Positions 16,976-25,517 of a stretch of 64,000 nt of DNA are shown here, one piece after another. The notes beneath the pieces are model-generated. The model did not search any database, was not told the DNA's origin, and worked only from the letters and a program-made list of their open reading frames with translations. Source of the DNA: Microbacteriaceae bacterium. GTDB taxonomy: Bacteria > Actinomycetota > Actinomycetes > Actinomycetales > Microbacteriaceae. The number at the start of each line of letters is the position of its first letter. Positions within the stretch are counted from its first letter, which is position 1. The position numbers and the translations under genes are program-made. The stretch covers positions 62,001-126,000 of the forward strand of contig JAHEGG010000004.1 in the NCBI GenBank assembly GCA_024639845.1. Reading direction: 5' to 3'.

Positions 16976-18022
16976 GTGATCAAGTATTTGGGCTCGAAGC
17001 GCACGTTGGTGCCGATGCTTGGCGAAATCGCAACCGCGACAGGTTCGAAAACCGCACTGGATCTATTCACCGGAACTACTCGCGTGGCCAGAAGGTTTAA
17101 AGAGCAGGGGCTCGCGGTCACGGCCGTGGATACCGCGAGCTATTCAGAAGTTTTTGCCAAGACCTGGATTGCCATCGATGCCAAAGATTGCGACCAGAAC
17201 GAACTCGAGGATGCGGTTGCCCGTTTAAATTCGGTCGCTCCGAGTGCTGGTTATTTCACCAAGACCTTCTGCGAGGATGCCCGTTATTTTCAACCGATGA
17301 ACGGTGAAAAAATTGATGCCGTTCGCGATCGCATCGAGACTGACTATCGCTCGACCTGGCTGTATGAGCCATTGCTCGCGTCGTTGATTCTTGCGGCCGA
17401 TCGCGTCGATTCCACGACGGGCATTCAAATGGCCTATCTCAAGCAGTGGTCAAAACGGTCCTACTCTGCCCTCAAGCTGACCAACCCCGGCCTTCTGGCC
17501 GGAAATGGTGTGGCGATTAGGGGAGACGCCATGGAGATCGCACCACAGCTTCCCAGCGCAGATCTTGCCTACCTCGATCCGCCTTATAACCAACATCGCT
17601 ATTTCGCGAACTATCACATCTGGGAAACCCTGGTCCGCTGGGATGCCCCGGAGGTCTATGGCATCGCTAACAAGCGCACAGATGTTCGCGAGGCCGAGCA
17701 TCGCAGCCGTTTCAACTCGAAGCCAGACATGCCCCGGGCCATTCGCGAGCTGATCCAGGGAGTCAAATGCGAAACCTTGGTGCTGAGTTACAACAACGAG
17801 TCGTGGCTCACCCGAGACGAACTAATCGAAATCTGCTCTTCGAACGGGCACGTGGAGGTGCTCGATGTAGATTTCAAAAGGTACATCGGTTCACAAATTG
17901 GCGTGTTCAACAAATCCGGCGAGCGAGTGGGAAACCCCGGCGCAAAGCGCAACACGGAGCACATATTGATCGCTGGCGATCGAAAAATGGTGTCGTCGAT
18001 TGCCAAGCAACTCAGGGATTAG
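16976..18022 (+). CDS. DNA adenine methylase (D12 class), solitary
   Basis: The 348-residue protein begins MIKYLGSKRTLVPML (motif X), then DLFTGTTRVARRF (SAM-binding motif I) and AYLDPPYNQHRYFANYH (catalytic DPPY motif IV). The order X-I-IV is that of alpha-class (Dam-like, D12) N6-adenine methyltransferases. No restriction endonuclease, specificity subunit or mobile gene is nearby, so it looks like a stand-alone, housekeeping-type methylase. The recognition sequence cannot be predicted from this text. Flanking genes are ordinary chromosomal genes, which argues against recent acquisition. Confidence 0.88.
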   Translation: MIKYLGSKRTLVPMLGEIATATGSKTALDLFTGTTRVARRFKEQGLAVTAVDTASYSEVFAKTWIAIDAKDCDQNELEDAVARLNSVAPSAGYFTKTFCEDARYFQPMNGEKIDAVRDRIETDYRSTWLYEPLLASLILAADRVDSTTGIQMAYLKQWSKRSYSALKLTNPGLLAGNGVAIRGDAMEIAPQLPSADLAYLDPPYNQHRYFANYHIWETLVRWDAPEVYGIANKRTDVREAEHRSRFNSKPDMPRAIRELIQGVKCETLVLSYNNESWLTRDELIEICSSNGHVEVLDVDFKRYIGSQIGVFNKSGERVGNPGAKRNTEHILIAGDRKMVSSIAKQLRD

Positions 18023-18042
18023 TTCTAGTTGTCGCAAAAGAA

Positions 18043-18069
18043 AAATCCCGACTTTTTTGGTCGGGATTT
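18043..18069. terminator. Bidirectional terminator between methylase and tRNA-Leu
   Basis: AAATCCCGAC, a T-rich loop, then GTCGGGATTT form a 10-bp stem. It lies between two convergent units, the methylase gene (+) and the tRNA gene (-). Confidence 0.88.
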
Positions 18070-18073
18070 CTTG

Positions 18074-18156
18074 TGTCCGAAAGGGGACTTGAACCCCTAC
18101 CCTCTAATGAGGACTAGCACCTCAAGCTAGCGCGTCTGCCATTCCGCCACCCGGAC
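18074..18156 (-). tRNA. tRNA-Leu (anticodon GAG)
   Basis: On the minus strand, the acceptor arm GTCCGGG pairs with TTCGGAC plus discriminator A, using two G-U pairs. The anticodon stem CTAGC/GCTAG encloses the loop TTGAGGT, giving anticodon GAG. A long class II variable arm (TCCTCATTAGAGGG) follows, then the T arm AGGGG-TTCAAGT-CCCCT. The 3' CCA is not encoded. It reads CUC and, by wobble, CUU leucine codons. The length is 83 nt. Confidence 0.95.
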
Positions 18157-18240
18157 AGGTGTCTGCAACGACTCACCACTCTAACACGAAACGCTGGTTT
18201 CATTCGACCGCGGATGCTGTTGCAAAGAGGCTCGGGGGAG

Positions 18241-18246
18241 TAGGTT
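18241..18246 (+). promoter_or_regulatory. -10 element of leaderless small acidic gene
   Basis: TAGGTT is followed by six bases and the ATG at 18253, the same geometry as several other genes in this window. Confidence 0.45.
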
Positions 18247-18252
18247 AGGGCT

Positions 18253-18462
18253 ATGGCTACCGAAACTAGACACGCATTGGCCCAGTTCATTGCAGCCCTT
18301 GAACGCCATCACGAAGCCGTCACAATGCGAAGATCCGATGACGATCCAGCCGTGGCAAATGCCTATAACGTGCTCAAGAACGCGTTCCTCGACTACGAAG
18401 AGTCGCTCGAGGCAGCCTTCGGTGAATGGCTACCTTTCGAAGAAGCCGACGACGGAGAGTAA
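18253..18462 (+). CDS. Small acidic protein of unknown function
   Basis: The protein has 69 residues, mostly predicted helix, with an acidic C-terminus (FEEADDGE). It has no cysteine, signal peptide or membrane segment. The pattern ALERHHEAV, then RRSDDDPAVANAYNVL and FLDYEESLEAAFGE, suggests two amphipathic helices. Small proteins of this look occur beside uppP in Microbacteriaceae, sometimes mislabelled as primosomal proteins. Its TAA is followed immediately by the uppP TTG, so the two are cotranscribed. The GGAGAG near its 3' end serves as the uppP ribosome binding site. Confidence 0.8.
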   Translation: MATETRHALAQFIAALERHHEAVTMRRSDDDPAVANAYNVLKNAFLDYEESLEAAFGEWLPFEEADDGE

Positions 18463-19299
18463 TTGGATTTCTTTTCAGCCCTAGTCCTCGGGCTCATCCA
18501 AGGGCTCACCGAATTCCTCCCGATTTCCTCTAGCGCTCACGTTCAGATAGCCGAACAACTTTTCAGCCTCGACTCGAGCTTGACCCGCCCAGAGCTCACC
18601 GCGTTCATCGCGACCATCCAGTTGGGCACCGAAGCCGCCGTGCTGCTCTTCTTCTGGAAAGACATCATTCGCATCGCCCAAGCATGGTTTGCCAGCCTCA
18701 AGCCAGGTTCGCAAACCAAAACTCAGGATTCCAAGCTGGGCTGGTTGGTGATTGCTGGCTCTATTCCTGTGGCGGTCATCGGGCTACTTTTCAAAGATTT
18801 CATCGAAAACGACCTTCGCAACCTGAGCATTGTCGCGTTCACGCTGATTGCCTTTGGTTTGCTTCTCGGTTTCGCCGACAAGATCGGCAAGAAGGCGACT
18901 CCGATCGAAGAGCTTTCGGTCAAGCACGGGCTACTTTACGGACTCGGGCAGGCCCTGGCAGTCATCCCTGGAGTGTCTCGCTCTGGCGGAACCATCACGG
19001 TCGGTCTGCTGCTCGGCTATACCCGCGCGGCCGCGGCAAGGTTCTCATTCCTGCTCGCCATACCGGCAGTAATCGCAAGCGGACTTTACGAGTTCGCCAA
19101 AACCGTCGGCGATCTTTCTTCTTCGGCAATCATTGCAACCGCGGTCGCGACTGTCGTGTCGTTTGTGGTCGGCTACCTGGTGATCGGGTATCTGCTCAAA
19201 TATCTCGAGCGTGGCTCGTTTATGCCATTTGTGATCTGGCGCGTAGCGGTCGGCCTCTTGCTGATTGTCGGGTTATCGACTGGGATACTCACCGCATAA
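18463..19299 (+). CDS. uppP: Undecaprenyl-diphosphatase UppP (BacA)
   Basis: This is an integral membrane protein of 278 residues with about eight hydrophobic segments. The two signatures are QGLTEFLPISSSAHV near the N-terminus (catalytic Glu) and PGVSRSGGT near residue 170 (Ser and Arg). It recycles undecaprenyl diphosphate to the monophosphate carrier for peptidoglycan and other wall polymers, and can raise bacitracin tolerance. The TTG start directly follows the stop of the small acidic gene and has GGAGAG upstream. It converges on the PAC2 gene with 18 bp between them. Confidence 0.96.
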   Translation: MDFFSALVLGLIQGLTEFLPISSSAHVQIAEQLFSLDSSLTRPELTAFIATIQLGTEAAVLLFFWKDIIRIAQAWFASLKPGSQTKTQDSKLGWLVIAGSIPVAVIGLLFKDFIENDLRNLSIVAFTLIAFGLLLGFADKIGKKATPIEELSVKHGLLYGLGQALAVIPGVSRSGGTITVGLLLGYTRAAAARFSFLLAIPAVIASGLYEFAKTVGDLSSSAIIATAVATVVSFVVGYLVIGYLLKYLERGSFMPFVIWRVAVGLLLIVGLSTGILTA

Positions 19300-19317
19300 C
19301 CTAGGCAAAAGCCTCAA

Positions 19318-20193
19318 CTAGTTCTCCGGCTCACCATCTTCGCCGACATCCTTGGCTTCATTCTGATTCGCCAAAAACTTTTCAAACTCCATCGCGATCG
19401 CGTCACCGCTGGCCGCCTCTGAATCGGATGCATCACGACTTTGCTCGAGTTGCTCGATGTAACCAGCCATATCCTCGTCGTTCTCAGCCAGTTCGTCGAT
19501 GTTGCGTTCCCAGGTAAATGCGTCGTTGGCAAGCTCACCATGGTCAAACGAGACACCCAGGTAGCGTTCAATCTCGGTGACCAATGCCAGCATCGCCTTC
19601 GGTGAAGGGCCGTTTTGAACGTAATGCGGAACCGAAGCCCAGAGAGCGAGAGTCGGGATTCCGGCCCGCTCCAATTCGAGTGCAAGCACCGACTGAATGC
19701 CAACCGGTCCCTGGTAGTTGCTCTTTTCAGCGCCGGTCTGCTCTCTAACCAGCTGATTCTGGCTGTGAGCGCTCACCGGAACCGGACGCGTGTGCGGAGC
19801 ATCCGCTGGAATCGAACCCAAGAAAATCACTGCCTGAATGTCTTGGTCGAGAATCATTTCCATGATTTCCGAGACAAATGCCTTCCACCGCCGGCTCGGT
19901 TCGGACCCGAGCAAAAAGAAGACTCGCTCGAACTGGTTGGGCACATCGGATTCGAAAGTTGGTGCGTAAAGCTCTGCGGTTGGCCAGTTGAGCTGGCGCT
20001 CGCCATCTTCGTCGAGCACGACCTGCGGTCTGGAGAACAAAAAGTCGTAGTACTCCTCGGAGTCGATTTGTCCAACCATTTCGGCTTCGGCCGAGACGGT
20101 CATGAACTTGGCGGCCCCGCTCGCGGCGTCGGCGGAGTCACTCCAACCGTCGAAACCTACGATAAGAGTTCTTCCCGAGAAGATTGAAGACAC
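19318..20193 (-). CDS. PAC2 family protein
   Basis: The protein has 291 residues from GTG 20193, with AGGGG upstream. The N-terminus LIVGFDGWSDSADAASGA and the stretch VIFLGSIPADAPHTRPVPV are characteristic of actinobacterial PAC2 (proteasome assembly chaperone-like) proteins. The C-terminal 70 residues are acidic (Glu and Asp rich) and likely flexible. The family is named after eukaryotic proteasome chaperones, but its bacterial role is not established. It lies near pafBC, as in other actinobacteria, although no proteasome genes are present here. Confidence 0.87.
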   Translation of the reverse strand: MSSIFSGRTLIVGFDGWSDSADAASGAAKFMTVSAEAEMVGQIDSEEYYDFLFSRPQVVLDEDGERQLNWPTAELYAPTFESDVPNQFERVFFLLGSEPSRRWKAFVSEIMEMILDQDIQAVIFLGSIPADAPHTRPVPVSAHSQNQLVREQTGAEKSNYQGPVGIQSVLALELERAGIPTLALWASVPHYVQNGPSPKAMLALVTEIERYLGVSFDHGELANDAFTWERNIDELAENDEDMAGYIEQLEQSRDASDSEAASGDAIAMEFEKFLANQNEAKDVGEDGEPEN

Positions 20194-20262
20194 TTAAAAA
20201 CCCCTGTCAATACGCTAGATAAAACTCTAAGCGAAACTTTGGCGGGGCTAAACTCGAGGGGT

Positions 20263-20931
20263 ATGTTTGACGCTTCCACTAACCCCGCGGCGGTCCTTTT
20301 CGACCTAGATGGAACGCTTATCGACTCCGAGTATTACTGGATGGCATCGGAGCGTGCGCTGGCAGAGAACCACGGAAAAGACTGGACCGAGGAAGACGGC
20401 AAAAACCTAATCGGCCTGAGCCTCGATGAAAGTTCACGACTGATCAAGGCTCACCTTCAATCCGACCTCGAACCGGTCGAAATCGTGCGTCAACTCACCG
20501 ATTCGGTAAACAACTTGCTGGGCTCGAAGGTGCCCTGGCGACCAGGCGCTCGGGAACTGCTGCTGACGCTGCGTGAAGCAGGAATCAAGACCGCCCTGGT
20601 GACCATGTCGATGCGCAGAACCGCACTTCAAGTGGTCGACGCCATCGGCTTTGAAGCCTTCGACGTAATCGTTGCCGGTGACGATGTGGTGCGTGGCAAG
20701 CCTCACCCGGAACCATACCTGAAGGCGGCGGAACTCCTAGGCGTTCGCCCTGAAGACTGCGTAGCCTTCGAAGATTCCGTGAACGGCCTAACCTCGGCGG
20801 AGGCCGCGAATACCAAAGCGGTGGGAATACCGAATATGATGAACATCCCAGCAAAATCTGGCCGGATTCTATGGCCGACCCTCGACGGGGTCACCGTTCA
20901 AGACCTGCAAAACCTATTTAGGGACGAATGA
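20263..20931 (+). CDS. HAD-IA hydrolase (beta-phosphoglucomutase-like)
   Basis: The protein has 222 residues from ATG 20263; an in-frame TTG at 20239 is less likely. The nucleophile motif VLFDLDGTLIDSE, a helical cap domain (about 25-95), Thr in LVTMSMRR, Lys in VVRGKPHPEPYL and the acid motif CVAFEDSVNG give a complete HAD-IA enzyme. Substrates are probably phosphorylated sugars or similar metabolites, not specified by sequence. TAAACT lies 8 nt before the ATG. The stop overlaps the start of trmI (ATGA), showing coupling. Confidence 0.87.
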   Translation: MFDASTNPAAVLFDLDGTLIDSEYYWMASERALAENHGKDWTEEDGKNLIGLSLDESSRLIKAHLQSDLEPVEIVRQLTDSVNNLLGSKVPWRPGARELLLTLREAGIKTALVTMSMRRTALQVVDAIGFEAFDVIVAGDDVVRGKPHPEPYLKAAELLGVRPEDCVAFEDSVNGLTSAEAANTKAVGIPNMMNIPAKSGRILWPTLDGVTVQDLQNLFRDE

Positions 20932-21923
20932 CAAATCATCTAAAGCGCGGCCCATTTCGCGTGGGGGACAAGGTTCAGCTGACCGGCCCAAAGGGTCGAA
21001 TCAACACCATCACCTTGGTCGAGGGCTCCGCCTTTGGCACCCACCGAGGCGACCTGAAGCACGATGAAATCATCGGCAAGCCAGAGGGTTCGATCGTCAA
21101 AAATCAGAACGGCATCGAATACCTTGCCATGCGACCACTTCTGACCGACTTCGTGCTTTCGATGCCACGCGGGGCCGCGATTATTTATCCCAAGGATGCT
21201 GCACAAATCGTCGTCGAGGGTGACATCTTTCCTGGCGCTCGGGTCGTCGAGGCCGGCGTAGGTTCGGGCGCACTAAGCATGTATCTGCTCCGTGCCGTGG
21301 GAACCGAAGGTGCGCTGTTTTCGTTCGAGCGTCGCGAAGAATTCGCCGAGATCGCGCAGGGAAACGTGGTCACCGAGCTCGGCTATCGCCCCGACAACTG
21401 GACGGTCACCCTGGGCGACCTTCAAGACAAGCTTCCGGCCACGGTCGAGTCCGGGTCTATCGACCGAGTGGTTCTCGACATGCTCGCGCCATGGGAGTGC
21501 ATCGAACAGGCGGCCGATTGCCTAATGTCGGGCGGCCTGCTTATCGGCTACGTAGCGACTGTTACCCAACTTTCTCGACTTGCCGAGGCGTTGCGCGAGA
21601 GCAAACGCTTTGCCGAGCCATCCGCTTGGGAATCGATGGTGCGACCATGGCACCTTCAAGGTCTGGCCGTTCGACCAGAACACCGCATGATCGGGCACAC
21701 CGGTTTCTTGATCACGGCGCGAAAGCTAGCCGACGGCACGGTTCTACCCGAGTTCAAGTCGCGGCCGAGCAAGAGCGATTTCGCCGATGAAGACATTTCG
21801 GTCTGGAATCCCGACCATCTCGGGCAAAAGCGCGTTTCCGACAAGAAACTCCGCAAAAACATCCGCAACGCACAGCAATCGGCGGATGTCAGCGTGCAGC
21901 GTAATGACCCGACTGCCGAATAA
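20928..21923 (+). CDS. trmI: tRNA (adenine-58-N1)-methyltransferase TrmI
   Basis: The 331-residue protein has a small N-terminal beta domain (RVGDKVQLTGPKGR) and a Rossmann methyltransferase domain with VVEAGVGSGALSMYLL as the SAM motif and RVVLDMLAPWECIEQA as motif IV. Actinobacterial TrmI makes m1A58 in the T-loop of tRNAs and stabilises them. The C-terminal 50 residues are basic and unconserved. In actinobacteria with proteasomes this gene precedes arc/mpa; here the next gene is the FKBP gene after 38 bp. Confidence 0.93.
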   Translation: MTNHLKRGPFRVGDKVQLTGPKGRINTITLVEGSAFGTHRGDLKHDEIIGKPEGSIVKNQNGIEYLAMRPLLTDFVLSMPRGAAIIYPKDAAQIVVEGDIFPGARVVEAGVGSGALSMYLLRAVGTEGALFSFERREEFAEIAQGNVVTELGYRPDNWTVTLGDLQDKLPATVESGSIDRVVLDMLAPWECIEQAADCLMSGGLLIGYVATVTQLSRLAEALRESKRFAEPSAWESMVRPWHLQGLAVRPEHRMIGHTGFLITARKLADGTVLPEFKSRPSKSDFADEDISVWNPDHLGQKRVSDKKLRKNIRNAQQSADVSVQRNDPTAE

Positions 21924-21961
21924 AGCACAACTAGACTTAATAAAAAATCGAAGGAATCATC

Positions 21962-22963
21962 TTGCGTAAACTGCTCGCCGCCGTCTCGGCAGCTGTGTTG
22001 GCTCTGTCGCTCAGCTCTTGCTCATCAATTGACTCGGAACAGGCAATGTTTGACACCCTCAAACCAGCTTGTGGCGATGTAACGACCCAGCCAACCTCGG
22101 GTCGCGAAATTGATCGAGTCACCGTGGGTGGCACGGATGCTGCGCCAACGGTTGACTTTGCCACTCCGCTTTCGTCCAAAGAAGTGCAAACCAAGATTCT
22201 TTCCGAAGGTACCGGCCCGATCATCACCGGAAACCAGACCGTTAGCCTCGAGTACCTTGGCGTAAACGCTGGCACCGGCGATGTCTTTCAGCCGACCTCG
22301 TTCGACGGCAGTGGTGCTTCGGTTCAGGTGCTAAACCCAGATCAAGAACCTGGTTTTTGTGAGGCCCTAGGCAGTGTTCACGAGGGGAGCCGTGTTGCGA
22401 TCTTGTTTCCCGCCTCTGTGATTCACCAAAACCAAGGCATCGAGCAACTCAAGCTCGGCAAGAACGACGACGTGCTTTTCATCATGCAAATTCACAAGGT
22501 TTACCTGCCTTATGCCGTTGGTAACGAGCGAGCTGGGCAGACCGGTTTTCCAACAATCGTGCGTGCCGTCAACGGCATCCCTGGCGTAAAGATTCCAACC
22601 GAGTCACCATTCCCGAAGGCCTCGAAAGACGGACAGGAAGCCACAGCTCTTGAAGTCTTAATCGAGGGCGCTGGCCGAACGGTTACTGAAGGCGACTCGG
22701 TGCTTCTTCACTATGCTGGCTACACTTGGGCCGATGGAGCTAAGTTCGACTCTTCATGGGACAAGGGCACTCCAGCGACATTCACTATCGCCAAAGGCCA
22801 GCTGATTCAGGGATTCGTTGACGCAGTTGTCGGCCAAAAGGTTGGCTCGCAAATCGTTGCGGTGATTCCGCCAAACCTCGGATACGGCGCTCAGGCTCAG
22901 GGAACAATCCCAGCCAATTCCACGCTCGTGTTCGTGATCGACATCCTTGGAATTCAGAAGTAG
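21962..22963 (+). CDS. FKBP-type peptidyl-prolyl isomerase, lipoprotein
   Basis: The protein has 333 residues from TTG 21962, with GAAGGA 6 nt upstream. A short hydrophobic signal ends in the lipobox LSSC, so it should be lipid-anchored outside the membrane. Two FKBP-like domains follow. The first (about 60-185) is degenerate. The second (about 220-333) keeps LLHYAGYTWADGAKFDSS, LIQGFVDAVVGQKVGS and GYGAQAQGTIPANSTLVFVIDIL, the active-site pattern. It probably assists folding of exported proteins. It leads the unit continuing into pafB and pafC. Confidence 0.9.
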   Translation: MRKLLAAVSAAVLALSLSSCSSIDSEQAMFDTLKPACGDVTTQPTSGREIDRVTVGGTDAAPTVDFATPLSSKEVQTKILSEGTGPIITGNQTVSLEYLGVNAGTGDVFQPTSFDGSGASVQVLNPDQEPGFCEALGSVHEGSRVAILFPASVIHQNQGIEQLKLGKNDDVLFIMQIHKVYLPYAVGNERAGQTGFPTIVRAVNGIPGVKIPTESPFPKASKDGQEATALEVLIEGAGRTVTEGDSVLLHYAGYTWADGAKFDSSWDKGTPATFTIAKGQLIQGFVDAVVGQKVGSQIVAVIPPNLGYGAQAQGTIPANSTLVFVIDILGIQK

Positions 22964-22983
22964 CTGGTGATTTAGAAACTTCG

Positions 22984-23988
22984 ATGGCAGATCAAGATCA
23001 GGCGTCAAACTGGCAACCCGAAGGGGATGACAGCGCGGAGCGCTTGCTCAGCTTGACTCTGACTCTCTTGAGCAACCCTTACGGGTTTACCAAAGAAGAA
23101 CTTTTCAAGTCGGTGCGCGGATACCGCATGATGATCGAGTCGGGCGCCAAGGTTGATGCTCTCAACAAAAAGTTCGAACGTGACAAGACCGCTCTAAAGG
23201 AGATGGGCGTTCAGGTTGTCACTTTCACCCGCAACTCCGATATGGAAGACAACCAGCAGAGTCGCTACTTCATCCCTGCCGATACCTTCGTCTGGCCAAA
23301 AGGCACGAATCTCACACCAAACCAGCTTCGGTTGCTCGAACTAGCAGCAAAGGTTTGGGCGAGGGCAAGCTTCTCAACCGAGGCATCCCGAGCTGTGATG
23401 AGACTTAAAGCGCTTGGCATGCCAAGCGACGGCCTCGATCTGGCCGGCTTTGCACCGCGCATCCTCACCAACGAACCTGGAATTCTTCAACTCGAAGAAG
23501 CCGCCAGAGATGGGCTCGAAGTTACCTTCGAATACCGAACTCCAGACCACCAAGTAACCACTCGAGTCGTTCAGCCTTGGCAGGTGCGCCACGTTTCTGG
23601 TCAGTGGCTCTTGATGTGCTGGGATGTCGGTCGAAACGACATTCGAAACTTCATGCTCAAGCGCATCGTCAGCCGAATTTCAGAAACCGGAAATAAGTTC
23701 AATACCGCAACTTCCGCACAGCTCGAAGAAGCCACCAGACGGCTCAACGAGTTCACCGATGGCAACGTCGCGGTTCTCAAGGTTGAACCTAAAACCGAAG
23801 CATGGGTTCACTACGAGCTCGAGCATCACACGGGTCCAGATGGCGAAGTAACCCTGAACTTCATGGACCTCCACCTGCTCGCCGAACAGATTCGCGAGTT
23901 TGGTCCGACCGTGACAGTTGTTTCACCTCCCGAACTCGCCGAGGTCATACGCCGTGGGCTCGAAAAAGTGGTGAACCTGCATGCCTAA
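22984..23988 (+). CDS. pafB: PafB, WYL-domain transcriptional regulator
   Basis: The protein has 334 residues. A winged-helix N-terminus (LLSLTLTLLSNPYGFTKEEL) is followed by a WYL domain around residues 160-240 (EYRTPDHQVTTRVVQPWQVRHVSGQWLLMCWD) and the WCX extension at the C-terminus. In mycobacteria PafB and PafC form a heterodimer that activates the RecA-independent DNA damage response. The stop overlaps pafC by 8 nt, consistent with equal production. The proteasome accessory genes after which it was named are not present in this window. Confidence 0.92.
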   Translation: MADQDQASNWQPEGDDSAERLLSLTLTLLSNPYGFTKEELFKSVRGYRMMIESGAKVDALNKKFERDKTALKEMGVQVVTFTRNSDMEDNQQSRYFIPADTFVWPKGTNLTPNQLRLLELAAKVWARASFSTEASRAVMRLKALGMPSDGLDLAGFAPRILTNEPGILQLEEAARDGLEVTFEYRTPDHQVTTRVVQPWQVRHVSGQWLLMCWDVGRNDIRNFMLKRIVSRISETGNKFNTATSAQLEEATRRLNEFTDGNVAVLKVEPKTEAWVHYELEHHTGPDGEVTLNFMDLHLLAEQIREFGPTVTVVSPPELAEVIRRGLEKVVNLHA

Positions 23989-24991
23989 GCTTCGCAACGT
24001 GCTTTCTGGCGACGACCAGTTCAACTTTTTGATCACACTGATCGGCCTCATCATGCGCGAAGGCGAGATGCACATCGACGACGTTGCCGCTCGCATGGGA
24101 ATGACCAAGCAGGCCGTTAGAAAGGCTATGTCTACGCTGGTTGTTGCCGGTCGAGTAGACGAAACCGGTTTCGAGCGTCTGCCATTCAACTTCGACTGGG
24201 ATCTCTTCGACGAAACCGAACGTCTGGCCTTTTTGAACTACGACATCATCACAGATGCACCTAGGATTTCAACTCGTCAGGCTTCCGCAATCGCCGCGGG
24301 GCTTTCATACCTGCGCACCCTGCCAGAGTTCGCGGTCGAAGAAGAAATCGATGAACTGATAACCCTGCTGTCGAGTTCGCAACCAACCTCAAGCCCACCA
24401 ACCATCGCCTATGAATTCGGCACCATCGGAGCAGACGTTTCACTGCTGCGAAAAGCCATCATGGCCGGCATTCAAGTGCGCTGCAACTACACGAACCAGC
24501 GAGGCGAATCGACCGATCGCATTCTCGAACCGCTCCGCATAGACCCTCGTGGTTCGGTTTGGTATTTGCGGGCATGGTGCCCGACCAGTGAAGCGAGCAA
24601 GTCATTCAGGCTAAATCGCATGCGCTCGGTCGAACTGCTTTCCGAAGCGAGAAGCGCAGCCGCTGAGGTTGCTCTATTGGCAATTGAGGATGAAGACAGA
24701 CTTTACGTTCCGGGTGAGCACGACACGGATGTTGTGGTCGAGGTTGATCCCGAGGCATACGAGTTGGTCGCCGAATACGCGAACGTTGAAACCTCTACCT
24801 CAACTAATCGAGGCACCATTCGCGTGACAATCAAGGTTGGCCACCTGCCAAACCTAGGCCACTTGATCAGCAAATACGGGGGAGCGGCGAGGGTAATCGA
24901 GCCAGCAGCAGCCCGAGACATCGTTAGAATCTACGCGCTAGGCAGCCTCGGTGAGAGCATCCCTTCTGAGGCACCCGGAGACGAGGAATAG
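23981..24991 (+). CDS. pafC: PafC, WYL-domain transcriptional regulator
   Basis: The protein has 336 residues. A winged helix (MHIDDVAARMGMTKQAVRKAMSTLV) is followed by a WYL domain with RCNYTNQRGESTDRILEPLRIDPRGSVWYLRAWCP and a WCX region. It is the partner of PafB in the DNA damage regulator. It overlaps pafB and is followed 2 bp later by a small membrane protein gene, so the run FKBP-pafB-pafC-membrane protein-tatA-tatC-helicase is probably one long unit. Confidence 0.92.
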   Translation: MPKLRNVLSGDDQFNFLITLIGLIMREGEMHIDDVAARMGMTKQAVRKAMSTLVVAGRVDETGFERLPFNFDWDLFDETERLAFLNYDIITDAPRISTRQASAIAAGLSYLRTLPEFAVEEEIDELITLLSSSQPTSSPPTIAYEFGTIGADVSLLRKAIMAGIQVRCNYTNQRGESTDRILEPLRIDPRGSVWYLRAWCPTSEASKSFRLNRMRSVELLSEARSAAAEVALLAIEDEDRLYVPGEHDTDVVVEVDPEAYELVAEYANVETSTSTNRGTIRVTIKVGHLPNLGHLISKYGGAARVIEPAAARDIVRIYALGSLGESIPSEAPGDEE

Positions 24992-24993
24992 CC

Positions 24994-25326
24994 GTGGGTT
25001 TCTGGTTCTGGTTCTGGATTTTCGTTGGTATCGCTCTTGGCGCGCTTGCCATTTATGCCTACATCCTTTGGGATCTCGTGGCGCGAGCCAAATCACTTCG
25101 AGCGCCTGTGAAACGTCTCGAAGCCATCCGAGACAAGCTGCAAGCGGCCCAAGAAAAAGCTGCCGAATTTCCAAAATTGGTTTCCGCTCTAGAACTAACC
25201 GAAGAAGCGGTAATCAAGCGCCGAAAGGGTGTCGAAAAGGCCAACCGTCAACGCAAAGAAGACCGACAGCGTAGGCTTGTTTCTAGGCTCAAAGATATCG
25301 ATTACGACGAAAGTAGGCTCCAGTGA
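24994..25326 (+). CDS. Small single-pass membrane protein with coiled coil
   Basis: The protein has 110 residues from GTG 24994, with GAGG upstream. One aromatic-rich N-terminal helix (FWFWFWIFVGIALGALAIY) is followed by an extended charged helix rich in Lys, Arg, Glu and Ala, a likely cytoplasmic coiled coil. The stop region overlaps the tatA GTG by 4 nt. A gene of this kind is usual between pafC and tatA in Microbacteriaceae. Its function is unknown; the position suggests a link to the Tat translocase or simple cotranscription. Confidence 0.82.
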   Translation: MGFWFWFWIFVGIALGALAIYAYILWDLVARAKSLRAPVKRLEAIRDKLQAAQEKAAEFPKLVSALELTEEAVIKRRKGVEKANRQRKEDRQRRLVSRLKDIDYDESRLQ

Positions 25327-25514
25327 TTCCAAAGGGTTTCGAGTGGATCATCATCCTGGTCATCGTTCTGCTGTTCTGGGGCGCTCCTAAGCTCCCAGGC
25401 CTGGCCAAGGGGCTAGCTCAGTCGCTTCGCGTCTTCAAAAAAGAAATGAAGAGCGATGCACCTGTCGACAACACCGACGAGAAGCCTAAGTCGCAAGACA
25501 AGCCTGCCGAATAG
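25323..25514 (+). CDS. tatA: Twin-arginine translocase subunit TatA
   Basis: The 63-residue protein has one N-terminal membrane helix (WIIILVIVLLFWG), the conserved FG-like hinge (FWGAPKLPGLAKGLAQSLRVFKKE) forming the amphipathic helix, and a polar acidic tail. TatA oligomers form the protein-conducting element for folded Tat substrates. It begins with GTG and overlaps the preceding gene. tatC follows 3 bp after the stop. Confidence 0.94.
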   Translation: MIPKGFEWIIILVIVLLFWGAPKLPGLAKGLAQSLRVFKKEMKSDAPVDNTDEKPKSQDKPAE

Positions 25515-25517
25515 ACA

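Noticed and set aside
18684-19304. 206-codon plus-strand frame within uppP
   Set aside because: It is rich in Arg and Trp, has no family features and is out of frame with uppP, whose signatures are intact.
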